DNA from: Arcticibacter sp041902385
Lineage (GTDB): Bacteria > Bacteroidota > Bacteroidia > Sphingobacteriales > Sphingobacteriaceae
DNA: 64,000 nucleotides
Direction of reading: 5' to 3'
NCBI RefSeq assembly: GCF_041902385.1
Contig: NZ_CP169244.1
Location: 4,092,001 to 4,156,000, forward strand
The notes beneath the pieces were generated by a model, which was given only the letters and a program-made list of their open reading frames with translations, ran no database searches and had not been told where the DNA came from. A program made the translations under genes and the position numbers. Shown here piece after piece: positions 36,864-45,305 of the stretch (position 1 is its first letter; each line of letters opens with the position of its first letter).

Positions 36864-37889
36864 ATGTTAAACGAGAATTTAGACCCGGAAGCCTCAAGAC
36901 TTAGTCCAACGGAGCGCGAGATTGAAAAAGTGCTGCGTCCGCAGGCATTTGAAGACTTTACAGGTCAGCAAAAAATACTCGACAACCTGCGGGTCTTTGT
37001 CCAGGCAGCCAAGCTGAGAGGGGAAGCATTAGACCACGTACTGCTGCACGGCCCCCCGGGACTTGGGAAAACCACGCTTTCCCATATCATCGCCAACGAG
37101 ATGGGAGTAGGCATTAAAATCACCTCCGGTCCTGTACTAGACAAGCCCGGTGACCTTGCTGGTCTTCTGACCAACCTGGATCAGGGCGACATTCTCTTCA
37201 TCGATGAGATCCACCGACTGAGTCCTCTCGTAGAGGAGTACCTCTATTCAGCCATGGAGGATTTTAAGATCGACATTATGCTCGAAACTGGGCCGAATGC
37301 CCGCTCTGTGCAGATCTCATTGAACCCTTTCACGCTGGTAGGAGCTACTACCCGATCCGGATTGCTGACGGCCCCCCTGAGAGCCCGATTTGGAATTAAT
37401 GCAAGGCTTGAGTACTACGATGCTAAGCTACTCACTACCATCGTTCTGCGCTCTTCTTCTATCCTGAAAACGCCGATCACTGATGAGGGCGCCTATGAAA
37501 TAGCGCGCCGAAGCCGGGGAACGCCCCGTATAGCCAACGCCTTGTTGAGGAGAACGCGCGATTTTGCTCAGATCAAGGGCAACGGAAGCATTGACACGGA
37601 GATTGCCCGCTACGCACTGAATGCCCTGAATGTAGACGAGCACGGACTCGACGAGATGGACAACAAGATCCTGAACACCATTGTGGATAAGTTTAAAGGA
37701 GGCCCAGTAGGAGTAAAAACAATTGCCACGGCAGTTGGAGAAGATGAAGGCACTATTGAAGAGGTCTACGAACCTTTCCTCATTCAGGAAGGTTTTTTAA
37801 TGCGGACGTCCAGAGGCCGGGAAGTAACAGACCTCGCCTATCGCCATCTGGGCAAGATGAAACCAGGAGGCGCTCCTACGCTCTTCTGA
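36864..37889 (+). CDS. ruvB: Holliday junction branch migration helicase RuvB
   Basis: A 341-residue AAA+ motor of the RuvABC resolvasome. Walker A is HGPPGLGKTTLSH, Walker B LFIDEIHRL, sensor 1 lies in TLVGATTRSGLLTAPLRARFG, and the Arg finger region follows. A C-terminal winged helix ends with EGFLMRTSRGREVTDLAYRH. Length and motifs are normal. ruvA and ruvC are not adjacent. Confidence 0.97.
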   Translation: MLNENLDPEASRLSPTEREIEKVLRPQAFEDFTGQQKILDNLRVFVQAAKLRGEALDHVLLHGPPGLGKTTLSHIIANEMGVGIKITSGPVLDKPGDLAGLLTNLDQGDILFIDEIHRLSPLVEEYLYSAMEDFKIDIMLETGPNARSVQISLNPFTLVGATTRSGLLTAPLRARFGINARLEYYDAKLLTTIVLRSSSILKTPITDEGAYEIARRSRGTPRIANALLRRTRDFAQIKGNGSIDTEIARYALNALNVDEHGLDEMDNKILNTIVDKFKGGPVGVKTIATAVGEDEGTIEEVYEPFLIQEGFLMRTSRGREVTDLAYRHLGKMKPGGAPTLF

Positions 37890-37938
37890 TACCAGAGGAA
37901 ATAAGCGCACAGCTGTATGAATTATAGCGCTTTAGTGC

Positions 37939-37946
37939 TACCTTTG
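37939..37946 (+). promoter_or_regulatory. -7 box TACCTTTG of prfC
   Basis: TACCTTTG matches TAnnTTTG, 81 bp before the prfC ATG. The leader contains complementary CAGTGAAA (37968-37975) and TTTCACTG (38012-38019), which could fold into a stem close to the start codon. Confidence 0.5.
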
Positions 37947-38027
37947 CCCCCGCAAATAAACAGGCCGCAGTGAAACACTGTCCTGTTCGCAGCAGTGCCC
38001 ATAAGGCCTGCTTTCACTGTTATTAAT

Positions 38028-39620
38028 ATGAATCGTCATCCCGAAATAGAAAGAAGAAAGACCTTCGCAATCATTAGTCACCCTGACGCCGGTAAAACTA
38101 CGCTTACTGAAAAGTTCCTGCTTTTCGGAGGTGCTATCAACACCGCGGGCGCCGTGAAAAGGAACAAGGCTAACCAGAATACCACCTCCGACTTTATGGA
38201 AATCGAAAAGCAGAGAGGTATCTCGGTTGCCACTTCTGTTATGGGATTTGAATATAAGGGCAAAAGGATCAATATCCTGGATACCCCCGGTCACAAAGAC
38301 TTTGCTGAAGATACTTATCGCACGCTTTCTGCCGTCGACAGCGTAATCCTCGTGGTTGACAGCGTGAAGGGGGTTGAGGAGCAGACAGAAAAGCTGATGG
38401 AAGTATGCCGCATGCGCAACACTCCCGTCATCATTTTTATCAATAAGATGGACCGCGAGGGGAAAGACCCTTTCGACCTGCTGGATGAACTTGAAACCAA
38501 ACTGACGATAAGTGTATGTCCTCAGTCCTGGCCCATCGGGCAAGGTTATACCTTCAAAGGGGTGTACAACATCTACGATAACCAGCTGAATCTATTTGAG
38601 CCCGATAAGACGAAGATCAGCGAGCCGGTGATTCAGGCAAGGGATCTTCATGACCCTGTACTGAGTCAGTATCTGCAGGAGAAACCGCTGGAGAAGCTGA
38701 AGGGTGACCTTGAACTAATCGAAGGAATTTACGGCGAGCTGGATAAAGACCTTTACCTGGAGGGACTTCTTGCCCCTGTGTTTTTTGGTAGTGCCATTAA
38801 CAACTTTGGTATCCGAGAGCTGCTCGATACCTTTATTGACATCGCACCGAGCCCTTACAGTCGTGAGGCTGAGCAAAGAATGGTATACGCCGACGAGAAA
38901 GACTTCAGCGGCTTTGTCTTTAAGATCCACGCAAACCTGGATCCCAAGCACCGCGACCGCATTGCCTTCCTCAGGATTTGCTCGGGAAAGTTCGAACGGA
39001 ACAAGTTCTACTACCATACCCGTCAGGATAAGAAGTTTAAGTTCTCCAATCCCATGGACTTCATGGCCAATGACAAGACACTGGTGGAGGAAGCATGGCC
39101 CGGCGACGTAGTGGGACTGTATGACAGTGGCAACTTTAAGATCGGCGACACCCTTACTGAAGGAGAAAAACTGCAGTTCAAAGGAATTCCGAGCTTCTCG
39201 CCTGAAATCTTTAAAGAGGTTGAGAATCGCGACCCGATGAAGACAAAGCAGCTTGAAAAAGGAATTCAGCAGCTTACAGAGGAAGGCGTGGCCCAGCTGT
39301 TTATTCAGCAGCCTGGTAACCGTAAGATAGTAGGGGCAGTTGGCGCGCTGCAGTTTGAAGTGATCAACTTCCGTCTGGAGCATGAGTATGGCGCTAAATG
39401 TGCATTCAGGCCGCTTTCCTTTTCCCGTTCCAGCTGGATAACCGCTAAAGACAGAAAAGACCTTGAGGAGATTATGAGAAGACGCGCTTCGCATATCGGC
39501 TTCGATAAAGATGGAAACCCTGTATTCCTTGCTGATAATGACTGGGCCATCAACCTTGCAAAAAGAGACTTTCCGGAGGTCGAGTTCCATACCACCTCAG
39601 AATTTAAAAAGATCGGCTAA
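38028..39620 (+). CDS. prfC: Peptide chain release factor 3
   Basis: A 530-residue GTPase that ejects RF1/RF2 from the ribosome after termination. G1 is SHPDAGKTTLTEK, G2 QRGISVATSVM, G3 DTPGHKDF and G4 INKMDREGKDP. Domain II (KIHANLDPKHRDRIAFLRI) and the RF3-type C-terminal domain (GAVGALQFEVINFRLEHEYG) follow. The ATG at 38028 gives the family N-terminus MNRHPEIERRKTFAIISHPD. An in-frame codon 33 bp upstream lies in the structured leader. Confidence 0.95.
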   Translation: MNRHPEIERRKTFAIISHPDAGKTTLTEKFLLFGGAINTAGAVKRNKANQNTTSDFMEIEKQRGISVATSVMGFEYKGKRINILDTPGHKDFAEDTYRTLSAVDSVILVVDSVKGVEEQTEKLMEVCRMRNTPVIIFINKMDREGKDPFDLLDELETKLTISVCPQSWPIGQGYTFKGVYNIYDNQLNLFEPDKTKISEPVIQARDLHDPVLSQYLQEKPLEKLKGDLELIEGIYGELDKDLYLEGLLAPVFFGSAINNFGIRELLDTFIDIAPSPYSREAEQRMVYADEKDFSGFVFKIHANLDPKHRDRIAFLRICSGKFERNKFYYHTRQDKKFKFSNPMDFMANDKTLVEEAWPGDVVGLYDSGNFKIGDTLTEGEKLQFKGIPSFSPEIFKEVENRDPMKTKQLEKGIQQLTEEGVAQLFIQQPGNRKIVGAVGALQFEVINFRLEHEYGAKCAFRPLSFSRSSWITAKDRKDLEEIMRRRASHIGFDKDGNPVFLADNDWAINLAKRDFPEVEFHTTSEFKKIG

Positions 39621-39637
39621 GACCTATAAATTTACTC

Positions 39638-39690
39638 GGGGAGGAAGATTGTAATTTTCAGGTCAAGCTGAAAACAATCTTCCTCCCCTT
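39638..39690 (+). terminator. Long hairpin after prfC
   Basis: GGGGAGGAAGATTG (39638-39651) pairs with CAATCTTCCTCCCC. After a short bulge TTTTCAG pairs with CTGAAAA, giving about 21 bp of stem and a GTCAAG loop. Only TTT follows, so termination strength is uncertain. Confidence 0.75.
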
Positions 39691-39703
39691 TGATTTATAT
39701 TAA

Positions 39704-39711
39704 TAACTTTG
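39704..39711 (+). promoter_or_regulatory. -7 box TAACTTTG of the small membrane or secreted protein
   Basis: TAACTTTG matches TAnnTTTG and lies 25 bp before the ATG at 39737, just after the prfC hairpin. Confidence 0.5.
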
Positions 39712-39736
39712 CATCACGAAACCAGATTGTTGACAG

Positions 39737-40060
39737 ATGAAAACCTTTGTAAGGCAATTGCTTGTTTTCTTTTTCACATTGGCCGTCCTCGAAAAGGCGG
39801 AGGTTTCTGTATTGCCCTTAATTATCTCAAAAACCGAGCTCAGCAAAGAGCTGATCCAGAAGGAAGCTGAGAATACATCGTCAAAAGAATCTGAGAACAG
39901 CAAAGAGCCCTCCGTGAAGGAGTATTGGCCCTGTTCTTACGCCTATCAGTGGGATGCACCATCGTCACTTCACAACCTGAATCTGCAGGTGGTTGAAGAC
40001 CAGGCTTCCCTGCATTTGTTCTATCCCCCCGTACCTACTCCTCCTCCCAACAGGTCGTAA
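39737..40060 (+). CDS. Small hypothetical protein with N-terminal hydrophobic segment
   Basis: A 107-residue protein. A hydrophobic start (MKTFVRQLLVFFFTLAVLEK) looks like a signal peptide or anchor without a clear cleavage site. A Ser/Glu/Lys-rich linker follows, then YWPCSYAYQWDAPSSLHNLN and a Pro-rich end (FYPPVPTPPPNRS). The single Cys and aromatic patch suggest a short exported peptide. I do not recognise the family. Its own promoter box and the terminator upstream support a real monocistronic gene. Confidence 0.6.
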   Translation: MKTFVRQLLVFFFTLAVLEKAEVSVLPLIISKTELSKELIQKEAENTSSKESENSKEPSVKEYWPCSYAYQWDAPSSLHNLNLQVVEDQASLHLFYPPVPTPPPNRS

Positions 40061-40104
40061 TCGTCAGGACCATCGGTCGCGACGGGGCCCGTTAAACACG
40101 GTGC

Positions 40105-40112
40105 TAGTTTTG
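40105..40112 (+). promoter_or_regulatory. -7 box TAGTTTTG of the S74-like gene
   Basis: TAGTTTTG matches TAnnTTTG and lies 77 bp before the ATG at 40190. Confidence 0.4.
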
Positions 40113-40189
40113 CTATTATGATTTAAGGCTGGCCTGCAAGCCGGCTTCATCCACATATTATATTGTTACATCAGTTAAACTGATTAATT

Positions 40190-40633
40190 ATGAAAACGCT
40201 GAATTTAAAATTTGGTATCGCGCTTTTTGCATTCGTAGCCCTGAGCGCTACTGCCGTCAATGCACAGGTTAAAAACAATGAGGGTACATTAAGAACTAAT
40301 GTTGAGCCTTTAACAAACTCGCTGTCTTATATCTCGCAGCTGGAGCCGCTTTCATTTAAATACAATGCCGATGAACGCAAGAAAATGAACCTTCCGGTGG
40401 GCAGGCAGTTCGGATTCCTGCCCGAAGACGTTCAGAAAGTACTTCCGGCAATTGTAAAAACGGAGAACAAAATGGTTCCTGCCGGAAAAAATGCCTTCAG
40501 AACTACGGCAGTACAGAACGTAGACCTCGAAAGTTTGATCCCTGTCCTGGTGGGTTCGATCAAAGAACAGCAGGCAGAAATTGAAAAGCTTAAGGAAGAA
40601 GTACGCTCCTTAAAGTCAATGGCCTCCAAATAG
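40190..40633 (+). CDS. Secreted protein with endosialidase-chaperone (S74-like) domain
   Basis: A 147-residue exported protein with a signal peptide ending TAVNAQ. The body resembles the intramolecular chaperone domain of phage tail fibres (Peptidase_S74): YISQLEPLSFKYNADERKK, RQFGFLPEDVQKVLPAIVK, VDLESLIPVLVGSIKEQQ and a terminal coiled coil AEIEKLKEEVRSLK. In fibres this domain drives trimerisation and then self-cleaves. Here it stands alone with only a short upstream region and no fibre shaft, so a structural trimer-forming role is more likely. The conserved nucleophile for autocleavage cannot be assigned with confidence. Confidence 0.7.
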   Translation: MKTLNLKFGIALFAFVALSATAVNAQVKNNEGTLRTNVEPLTNSLSYISQLEPLSFKYNADERKKMNLPVGRQFGFLPEDVQKVLPAIVKTENKMVPAGKNAFRTTAVQNVDLESLIPVLVGSIKEQQAEIEKLKEEVRSLKSMASK

Positions 40634-40679
40634 GCATATCCAATAGTCGCATACTTATATATTTAGTTTAGTTTTTAGC

Positions 40680-40707
40680 GGGAGGAGTGGTACTCCTCCC
40701 CTTTTTT
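40680..40707 (+). terminator. Terminator after the S74-like gene
   Basis: GGGAGGAGT (40680-40688) and ACTCCTCCC (40692-40700) form a perfect 9-bp stem with a GGT loop, followed by C and TTTTTT. Confidence 0.9.
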
Positions 40708-41086
40708 ACCCCTCATAGAATTCCTGAAGGGCGCCAAAGTAGGCTCCGTCCCAGCCCTGAGTAATGTCGTCGTAATCATCATCCGGAATATTGGTATGCC
40801 TCAGTTCCACCGATGTGCCATTCTTATGCGGATGGAGTTTGATGGTAACAATAGACTCTTCCTTCTGATCGCCGAAATACCACTGCTGCACAATTTTCCT
40901 GCCTTCCTCAAACTCAAGGTTTTTTCCTGAAATGCTTCCTTCCCACAAGGAGAACTCCGAACCGGGTTCAGTTGACATTTCCGCTTCTTCTCCCGTCCAC
41001 AGGTGGATAGTAGCCGGATTAGTCAGCGCAAGGTAGACCTCTTCGGGCGAAGCAGGAACGATGTAATATTTCTTATAATCCTTCAT
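40706..41086 (-). CDS. SRPBCC (START-like, AHSA1-type) domain protein
   Basis: A 126-residue single-domain protein: MKDYKKYYIVPASPEEVYLA, PATIHLWTGEEAEMSTEPG, FSLWEGSISGKNLEFEEGRK, IVQQWYFG and a C-terminal GWDGAYFGALQEFYEG. This is the Bet v1-like hydrophobic-pocket fold of AHSA1/activator-of-Hsp90-like proteins. It may bind a small lipid or act as a co-chaperone; no specific ligand is known. The start at ATG 41086 is chosen because it precedes the first beta strand directly. Upstream codons give an unrelated extension. Confidence 0.85.
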   Translation of the reverse strand: MKDYKKYYIVPASPEEVYLALTNPATIHLWTGEEAEMSTEPGSEFSLWEGSISGKNLEFEEGRKIVQQWYFGDQKEESIVTIKLHPHKNGTSVELRHTNIPDDDYDDITQGWDGAYFGALQEFYEG

Positions 41087-41142
41087 AACTTTTTTGTAAA
41101 CCTGTATTTCTTTTAAATGGCCGCAAAGAACATTCATTCAGC

Positions 41143-41177
41143 TTTCATCCCCCATTTGAGAGCACAGATCATGAGTG
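41143..41177 (+). repeat. 30-bp dispersed repeat, copy 2
   Basis: ATCCCCCATTTGAGAGCACA continuing to GATCATGAGTG, the counterpart of 33680-33711. It lies in the divergent region between the SRPBCC gene and the nucleotidyltransferase gene. Confidence 0.7.
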
Positions 41178-41373
41178 TTTTTTTATATTACCTTACAGGC
41201 ACATAAAGAGTGGCTAAATTAGGAAGCATTTCTCATATTTCAGTCTTTTCTTTTCAGCACTCATCCTGCGCTGCCCTTTATCTTCCCATGTTTTAATGGG
41301 CATTCCAAACATATTAAACCGTCTTGCCGTTTATATCCTACAGATTAAAACGATTACAGATACCTTAAACTAC

Positions 41374-42117
41374 ATGATAGAAACTGAAGAACAAAAACGA
41401 GAAGCGGAGGCTTTTTACAAAGAAGCGCTGCAATTACTACACGAGAGCGGCGCAAATTTCATGCTTGGCGGAGCCTTTGCCATGTTTCAATATACAGGGC
41501 TATACAGAGACACCAAAGATCTCGACGTGTTCTGCAAACCCAGCGAATACCCCAGGATCCTTAAGTTTTTTGCTGAAAGAGGATATGAAACCCAGTTAAC
41601 CGATGTGAGATGGCTGGCAAAGGTTTTTAAGGGCGAGTACTTTATCGACATCATCTTCGATACCGTAAACAACATTTGTACTGTAGACGATACCTGGTAC
41701 GAACATGCAACTGACGGCGAGTTTGCAGGTGTACCGGTTAAGTTCCTGCCTGCCGAAGAACTGATCTGGTGCAAGATTTACGTTCAAAACCGGGAGCGAT
41801 ATGACAGCGCCGACATCAACCACACACTGCTTAAATACGGCAAGAACATCGACTGGAACCGCCTGCTCTTCCGGTTGGATCAGCATTGGCACCTTTTGCT
41901 GGCGCAGATCCTCATCTTTCAGTTTGTCTATCCCGCGGATTACCATGAGATCATTCCAAAATGGCTCTTTGATGAGCTGATGCGGCGTGCTCACGAACAA
42001 TATGACCTTCCGTCTGCGGTTGAGAAAGTGTGCCGGGGTCCTATTATTGACCAGACGCAATATCAGGTAGACATTAAAGAATGGAATTATAAAGTGACCA
42101 CTATAAAAACCGTATAA
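41374..42117 (+). CDS. Nucleotidyltransferase-fold protein
   Basis: A 247-residue protein of the DNA polymerase-beta-like nucleotidyltransferase superfamily. It has the GG motif in FMLGGAFAMFQYTGL (Gly32-Gly33) and D-L-D at residues 49-51 (DTKDLDVF). A third acidic strand is FIDIIFDT. A helical C-terminal part follows. It resembles minimal NTases and AbiEii/GrpB-like proteins. No toxin-antitoxin partner is adjacent; instead a metallophosphoesterase begins 2 bp after its stop. ATG 41374 is chosen over an upstream codon because the preceding segment looks like non-coding leader. Confidence 0.8.
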   Translation: MIETEEQKREAEAFYKEALQLLHESGANFMLGGAFAMFQYTGLYRDTKDLDVFCKPSEYPRILKFFAERGYETQLTDVRWLAKVFKGEYFIDIIFDTVNNICTVDDTWYEHATDGEFAGVPVKFLPAEELIWCKIYVQNRERYDSADINHTLLKYGKNIDWNRLLFRLDQHWHLLLAQILIFQFVYPADYHEIIPKWLFDELMRRAHEQYDLPSAVEKVCRGPIIDQTQYQVDIKEWNYKVTTIKTV

Positions 42118-42119
42118 TA

Positions 42120-42860
42120 ATGGCTGAAGAAAATCAGAAAGTACGTATCGCGGCCGTGGGTGATGTGCATGTGAGAGAATCAGATAAAGGAAAATGGACC
42201 GACTGCTTTAAGGAGGTATCGGCGAAGGCTGACGTCCTGCTGATCTGTGGTGATCTTACTGACACGGGAGACGAGGGAGAAGCGCAGGTACTGGCAGATG
42301 AATTAAAGTCGTGTTCAATCCCGGTGATTGGCGTTTTAGGCAACCATGACCACGAAAAAGGGCGGCATAAACTGATCAGACAGATCCTGCAGAACAACAA
42401 TGTAACCATGCTCGACGGCGAAGCAGTAGTAGTTCATGGAATTGGCTTTGCAGGAGTAAAAGGTTTTGGAGGAGGCTTTGACGGGCACATGCTCTCCATG
42501 TTTGGAGAGGGGGCCATGAAAGCTTTTGTACAGGAAGCTGTCGATGAAGCTCTGCGACTGGACCGGGCACTCGCACGTCTGGATCAGGAGCACGAAAACA
42601 TCAAAAAGATCGCCGTTCTTCACTACGCGCCCATAAAGGAAACAGTAATTGGAGAACCGGAGCAGATCTTTCCCTTTCTCGGTTCCTCACGCCTGGCTGA
42701 GCCACTGAGCAGGCGAAATGTAGTGGCAGCCTTTCATGGTCACGCCCACGTCGGTCAGCTCGAAGGTGCAACCAATGGTGGTGTGAAAGTATTCAACGTG
42801 GCCAAACCGCTATTAGTTAAAGCGGGATACGAGTTCCCTTTTTACATCCTGGAAGTATAG
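42120..42860 (+). CDS. Metallophosphoesterase (calcineurin-like)
   Basis: A 246-residue cytoplasmic phosphoesterase with the full dinuclear-metal motif set: GDVHVRES (Asp15, His17), CGDLTDTGDE (Asp45), LGNHDHEKG (Asn75, His76), a histidine in VLHYAP and GHAHVG near 205. Members cleave phosphomonoesters, phosphodiesters or dinucleotides. It is coupled to the nucleotidyltransferase gene 2 bp upstream, so the two enzymes may add and remove a nucleotide or phosphodiester group on a shared substrate. That is inference from gene order. Confidence 0.88.
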   Translation: MAEENQKVRIAAVGDVHVRESDKGKWTDCFKEVSAKADVLLICGDLTDTGDEGEAQVLADELKSCSIPVIGVLGNHDHEKGRHKLIRQILQNNNVTMLDGEAVVVHGIGFAGVKGFGGGFDGHMLSMFGEGAMKAFVQEAVDEALRLDRALARLDQEHENIKKIAVLHYAPIKETVIGEPEQIFPFLGSSRLAEPLSRRNVVAAFHGHAHVGQLEGATNGGVKVFNVAKPLLVKAGYEFPFYILEV

Positions 42861-42976
42861 CTTTTAACATCAATAGCTGATACGTCCAATCTTCTGTTCC
42901 GCTATCCTGCTGCCACTTTTAGCTCTTGTTGCATACAAAGTTTAACAGGCATCAGGATGGCGTTAACTGACACGAA

Positions 42977-45295
42977 ATGAAGTTTTTTTCTTTCCGGTTT
43001 ATTTTTAAAAGTATCGTTGCCATCGTACTTCTTCTGGCTTTATGCTGTGCGGCCTTTTACTTTGCAATCTATACGGGCGCTTTTGGCGAGATCCCTTCCC
43101 TGCCGGAACTGAAAGGGAAACGCAACAGTACCGCATCAGAGGTCTATACTGCCGATGGCGTGCTGCTGACCCGCTACTACATACAGGACCGGACAAACAT
43201 TGACTATAACGATATTTCAAAAGACCTCATCGCTGCTTTAATAGCCACGGAAGATGTTCGCTTCTATGAACACAGGGGCGTAGACTTCAGGAGTCTGCTG
43301 CGTGTTTTCGTCAAGACGCTATTGCTGGGCGATGCTGATTCAGGAGGAGGAAGTACGCTCAGCCAGCAGCTGGCTAAAAACCTTTATCCCAGGCAACAAC
43401 ACCGGCACTTCAGCACGCTCATCAACAAGGTCAGAGAGATGATTGTAGCGAACCGATTGGAATCGATCTACAGCAAGGAGGAAATACTCGAACTGTACAT
43501 GAACACGGTCCCTATGGGAGGAAATATTTTCGGTATGGAGCGCGCGGCTGAAGTGTTCTTTGGCAGCACTGCCAGGTCAATCCGTACTGAAGACGCGGCA
43601 GTGCTGGTAGGCATGTTGAAGGCCAATACTACCTATAATCCCATACGGAATCCCGGCAAAGCTGTCGAGCGCCGCAACTTTGTACTCAGGCAAATGACAA
43701 AAAACGGCCATCTCCCTAAAAGTGTATCCGACTCACTCCAGGGTCTTCCCCTGACGCTCAACGTGAAGAAGAGACAAGTTACAAACTCTCTTGCCCCCTA
43801 CTTTACCGAGCAGCTCCGCCAGGAGCTTGTCAAGTGGTGCGCCTCGCAGAAAAAAGAAGACGGACAGCCGTACAATCTTTATACGGACGGACTAAAGATC
43901 TATACAACCATTGATTCCAGGATACAGCGGCAGGCCGAGCTGGCGGTAAAGAGTCAGATGAGTCGTTTGCAGCGTTTGTTTTTTCAACACTGGCGGGGTG
44001 CTAATCCCTGGGGCAGCAACACAGGCGTAATTAGCTCCGCCATACGCCAGTCTAAAAGATACAAGAGGCTTTCGGCCGCAGGGCTATCCGAAAGCGAGAT
44101 CATGAAGGAGTTCAGAAAGCCGGTGCCTATGAGGGTCTTTACCTGGTCGGGAACAGCAAAGAAAACGATGACACCTCTTGATTCGGTGCGGTACTACCAG
44201 CGTTTCCTGAACACCGGGCTCATTTCGATAGCACCCGGAACCGGTCACATCAAGGCTTGGGTAGGCGGTATCAACTTCGACTTTTTCAAGTACGACCATG
44301 TACTATCGAAGCGGCAGGCCGGGTCAACTTTTAAGCCGATAGTCTATGCGGCCGCCATACAGAAGGGCATTGATCCATGCCGCTACTTCGAAAATAAGAG
44401 GATCACCTACCCCCAGTATGAAAACTGGTCACCGCAAAATTCAAGCGGCGGATATGGCGGCAAGTACACAATGAAGGGAGCTCTGAGCCACTCAGTGAAC
44501 ACCATCTCTGCGCAGATCATCCTGCGTACCGGAATCAGGCCTACTGTTGCCCTTGCACACCGTCTGGGCATTGAAAGTGATATCCCTGAAGTACCTTCAA
44601 TAGCTCTGGGAAGTGCAGCCCTGTCACTATTCGAAATGGTGAATGCGTACACGGTGTTCGCCAATCATGGCCGGCTGGTGAAGCCGCTTTATATCACCTC
44701 TATCACCGACTCCAGGAATAATGTTTTACTGCAGCAGCAATCTTCCGTTTCTCGTCAGGCCCTGTCGCCTCAGAATGCAGCGATCATGCTTGAACTACTG
44801 AAGGGAGTAATTGACGAGGGAAGTGCAAATGACTTACGAAAAAAATACGGGCTGGGTATGGAAATCGCAGGAAAAACAGGAACAACTCAAAACCAGGCCG
44901 ACGGGTGGTTCATTGGGATCACCCCTGACCTGATCACCGGCGTGTGGGTTGGTGCTGAGCATCCGGCGGTACATTTCCGCACACTGGAGTACGGACAGGG
45001 AGCACGTACCGCAATGCCGGTATGGGCGAACTTCATGCTCAACCTGGGCAGGCAGAATGCCTTCTCCGGCTACCGCTTCAGTCGCTTTGACGGCATCTCT
45101 CAGGACCTCAAAGCCCGTCTTGATTGTCCGTCCTTCATTCCTGATGAGCCAGAAGCGGAACCAACGGAAGAAGTAAAGCCGAAAAAAGAGTCGTTCTTCA
45201 AACGCATCTTTAAGAAAGGACTGGGTATCTTTAAGAAAAAGAAAAAAGAGGAGCCAGCTGACGAACAGACCCCTAAGACAGAAAAAAAGAAGTAA
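42977..45295 (+). CDS. Penicillin-binding protein 1A, class A
   Basis: A 772-residue bifunctional peptidoglycan synthase. N-terminal anchor (about residues 10-30), glycosyltransferase domain (TEDVRFYEHRGVD, GGGSTLSQQLAKNLYPR) and transpeptidase domain (SxxK in RQAGSTFKPIVYA; SVNTISAQ; KTGTTQNQADGWFIG). The C-terminal 50 residues are a Lys/Glu-rich tail. The architecture matches the MrcA/PonA type of Bacteroidota. It is distinct from PBP1C at 11617-14003. Its stop is 10 bp from the convergent stressosome kinase gene. Confidence 0.94.
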   Translation: MKFFSFRFIFKSIVAIVLLLALCCAAFYFAIYTGAFGEIPSLPELKGKRNSTASEVYTADGVLLTRYYIQDRTNIDYNDISKDLIAALIATEDVRFYEHRGVDFRSLLRVFVKTLLLGDADSGGGSTLSQQLAKNLYPRQQHRHFSTLINKVREMIVANRLESIYSKEEILELYMNTVPMGGNIFGMERAAEVFFGSTARSIRTEDAAVLVGMLKANTTYNPIRNPGKAVERRNFVLRQMTKNGHLPKSVSDSLQGLPLTLNVKKRQVTNSLAPYFTEQLRQELVKWCASQKKEDGQPYNLYTDGLKIYTTIDSRIQRQAELAVKSQMSRLQRLFFQHWRGANPWGSNTGVISSAIRQSKRYKRLSAAGLSESEIMKEFRKPVPMRVFTWSGTAKKTMTPLDSVRYYQRFLNTGLISIAPGTGHIKAWVGGINFDFFKYDHVLSKRQAGSTFKPIVYAAAIQKGIDPCRYFENKRITYPQYENWSPQNSSGGYGGKYTMKGALSHSVNTISAQIILRTGIRPTVALAHRLGIESDIPEVPSIALGSAALSLFEMVNAYTVFANHGRLVKPLYITSITDSRNNVLLQQQSSVSRQALSPQNAAIMLELLKGVIDEGSANDLRKKYGLGMEIAGKTGTTQNQADGWFIGITPDLITGVWVGAEHPAVHFRTLEYGQGARTAMPVWANFMLNLGRQNAFSGYRFSRFDGISQDLKARLDCPSFIPDEPEAEPTEEVKPKKESFFKRIFKKGLGIFKKKKKEEPADEQTPKTEKKK

Positions 45296-45305
45296 AGGTG
45301 ATCAG

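Noticed and set aside
41374..42860. AbiE-type or MNT/HEPN toxin-antitoxin system
   Set aside because: No HEPN or AbiEi partner is adjacent. The neighbour is a metallophosphoesterase, so a toxin-antitoxin label is not supported.
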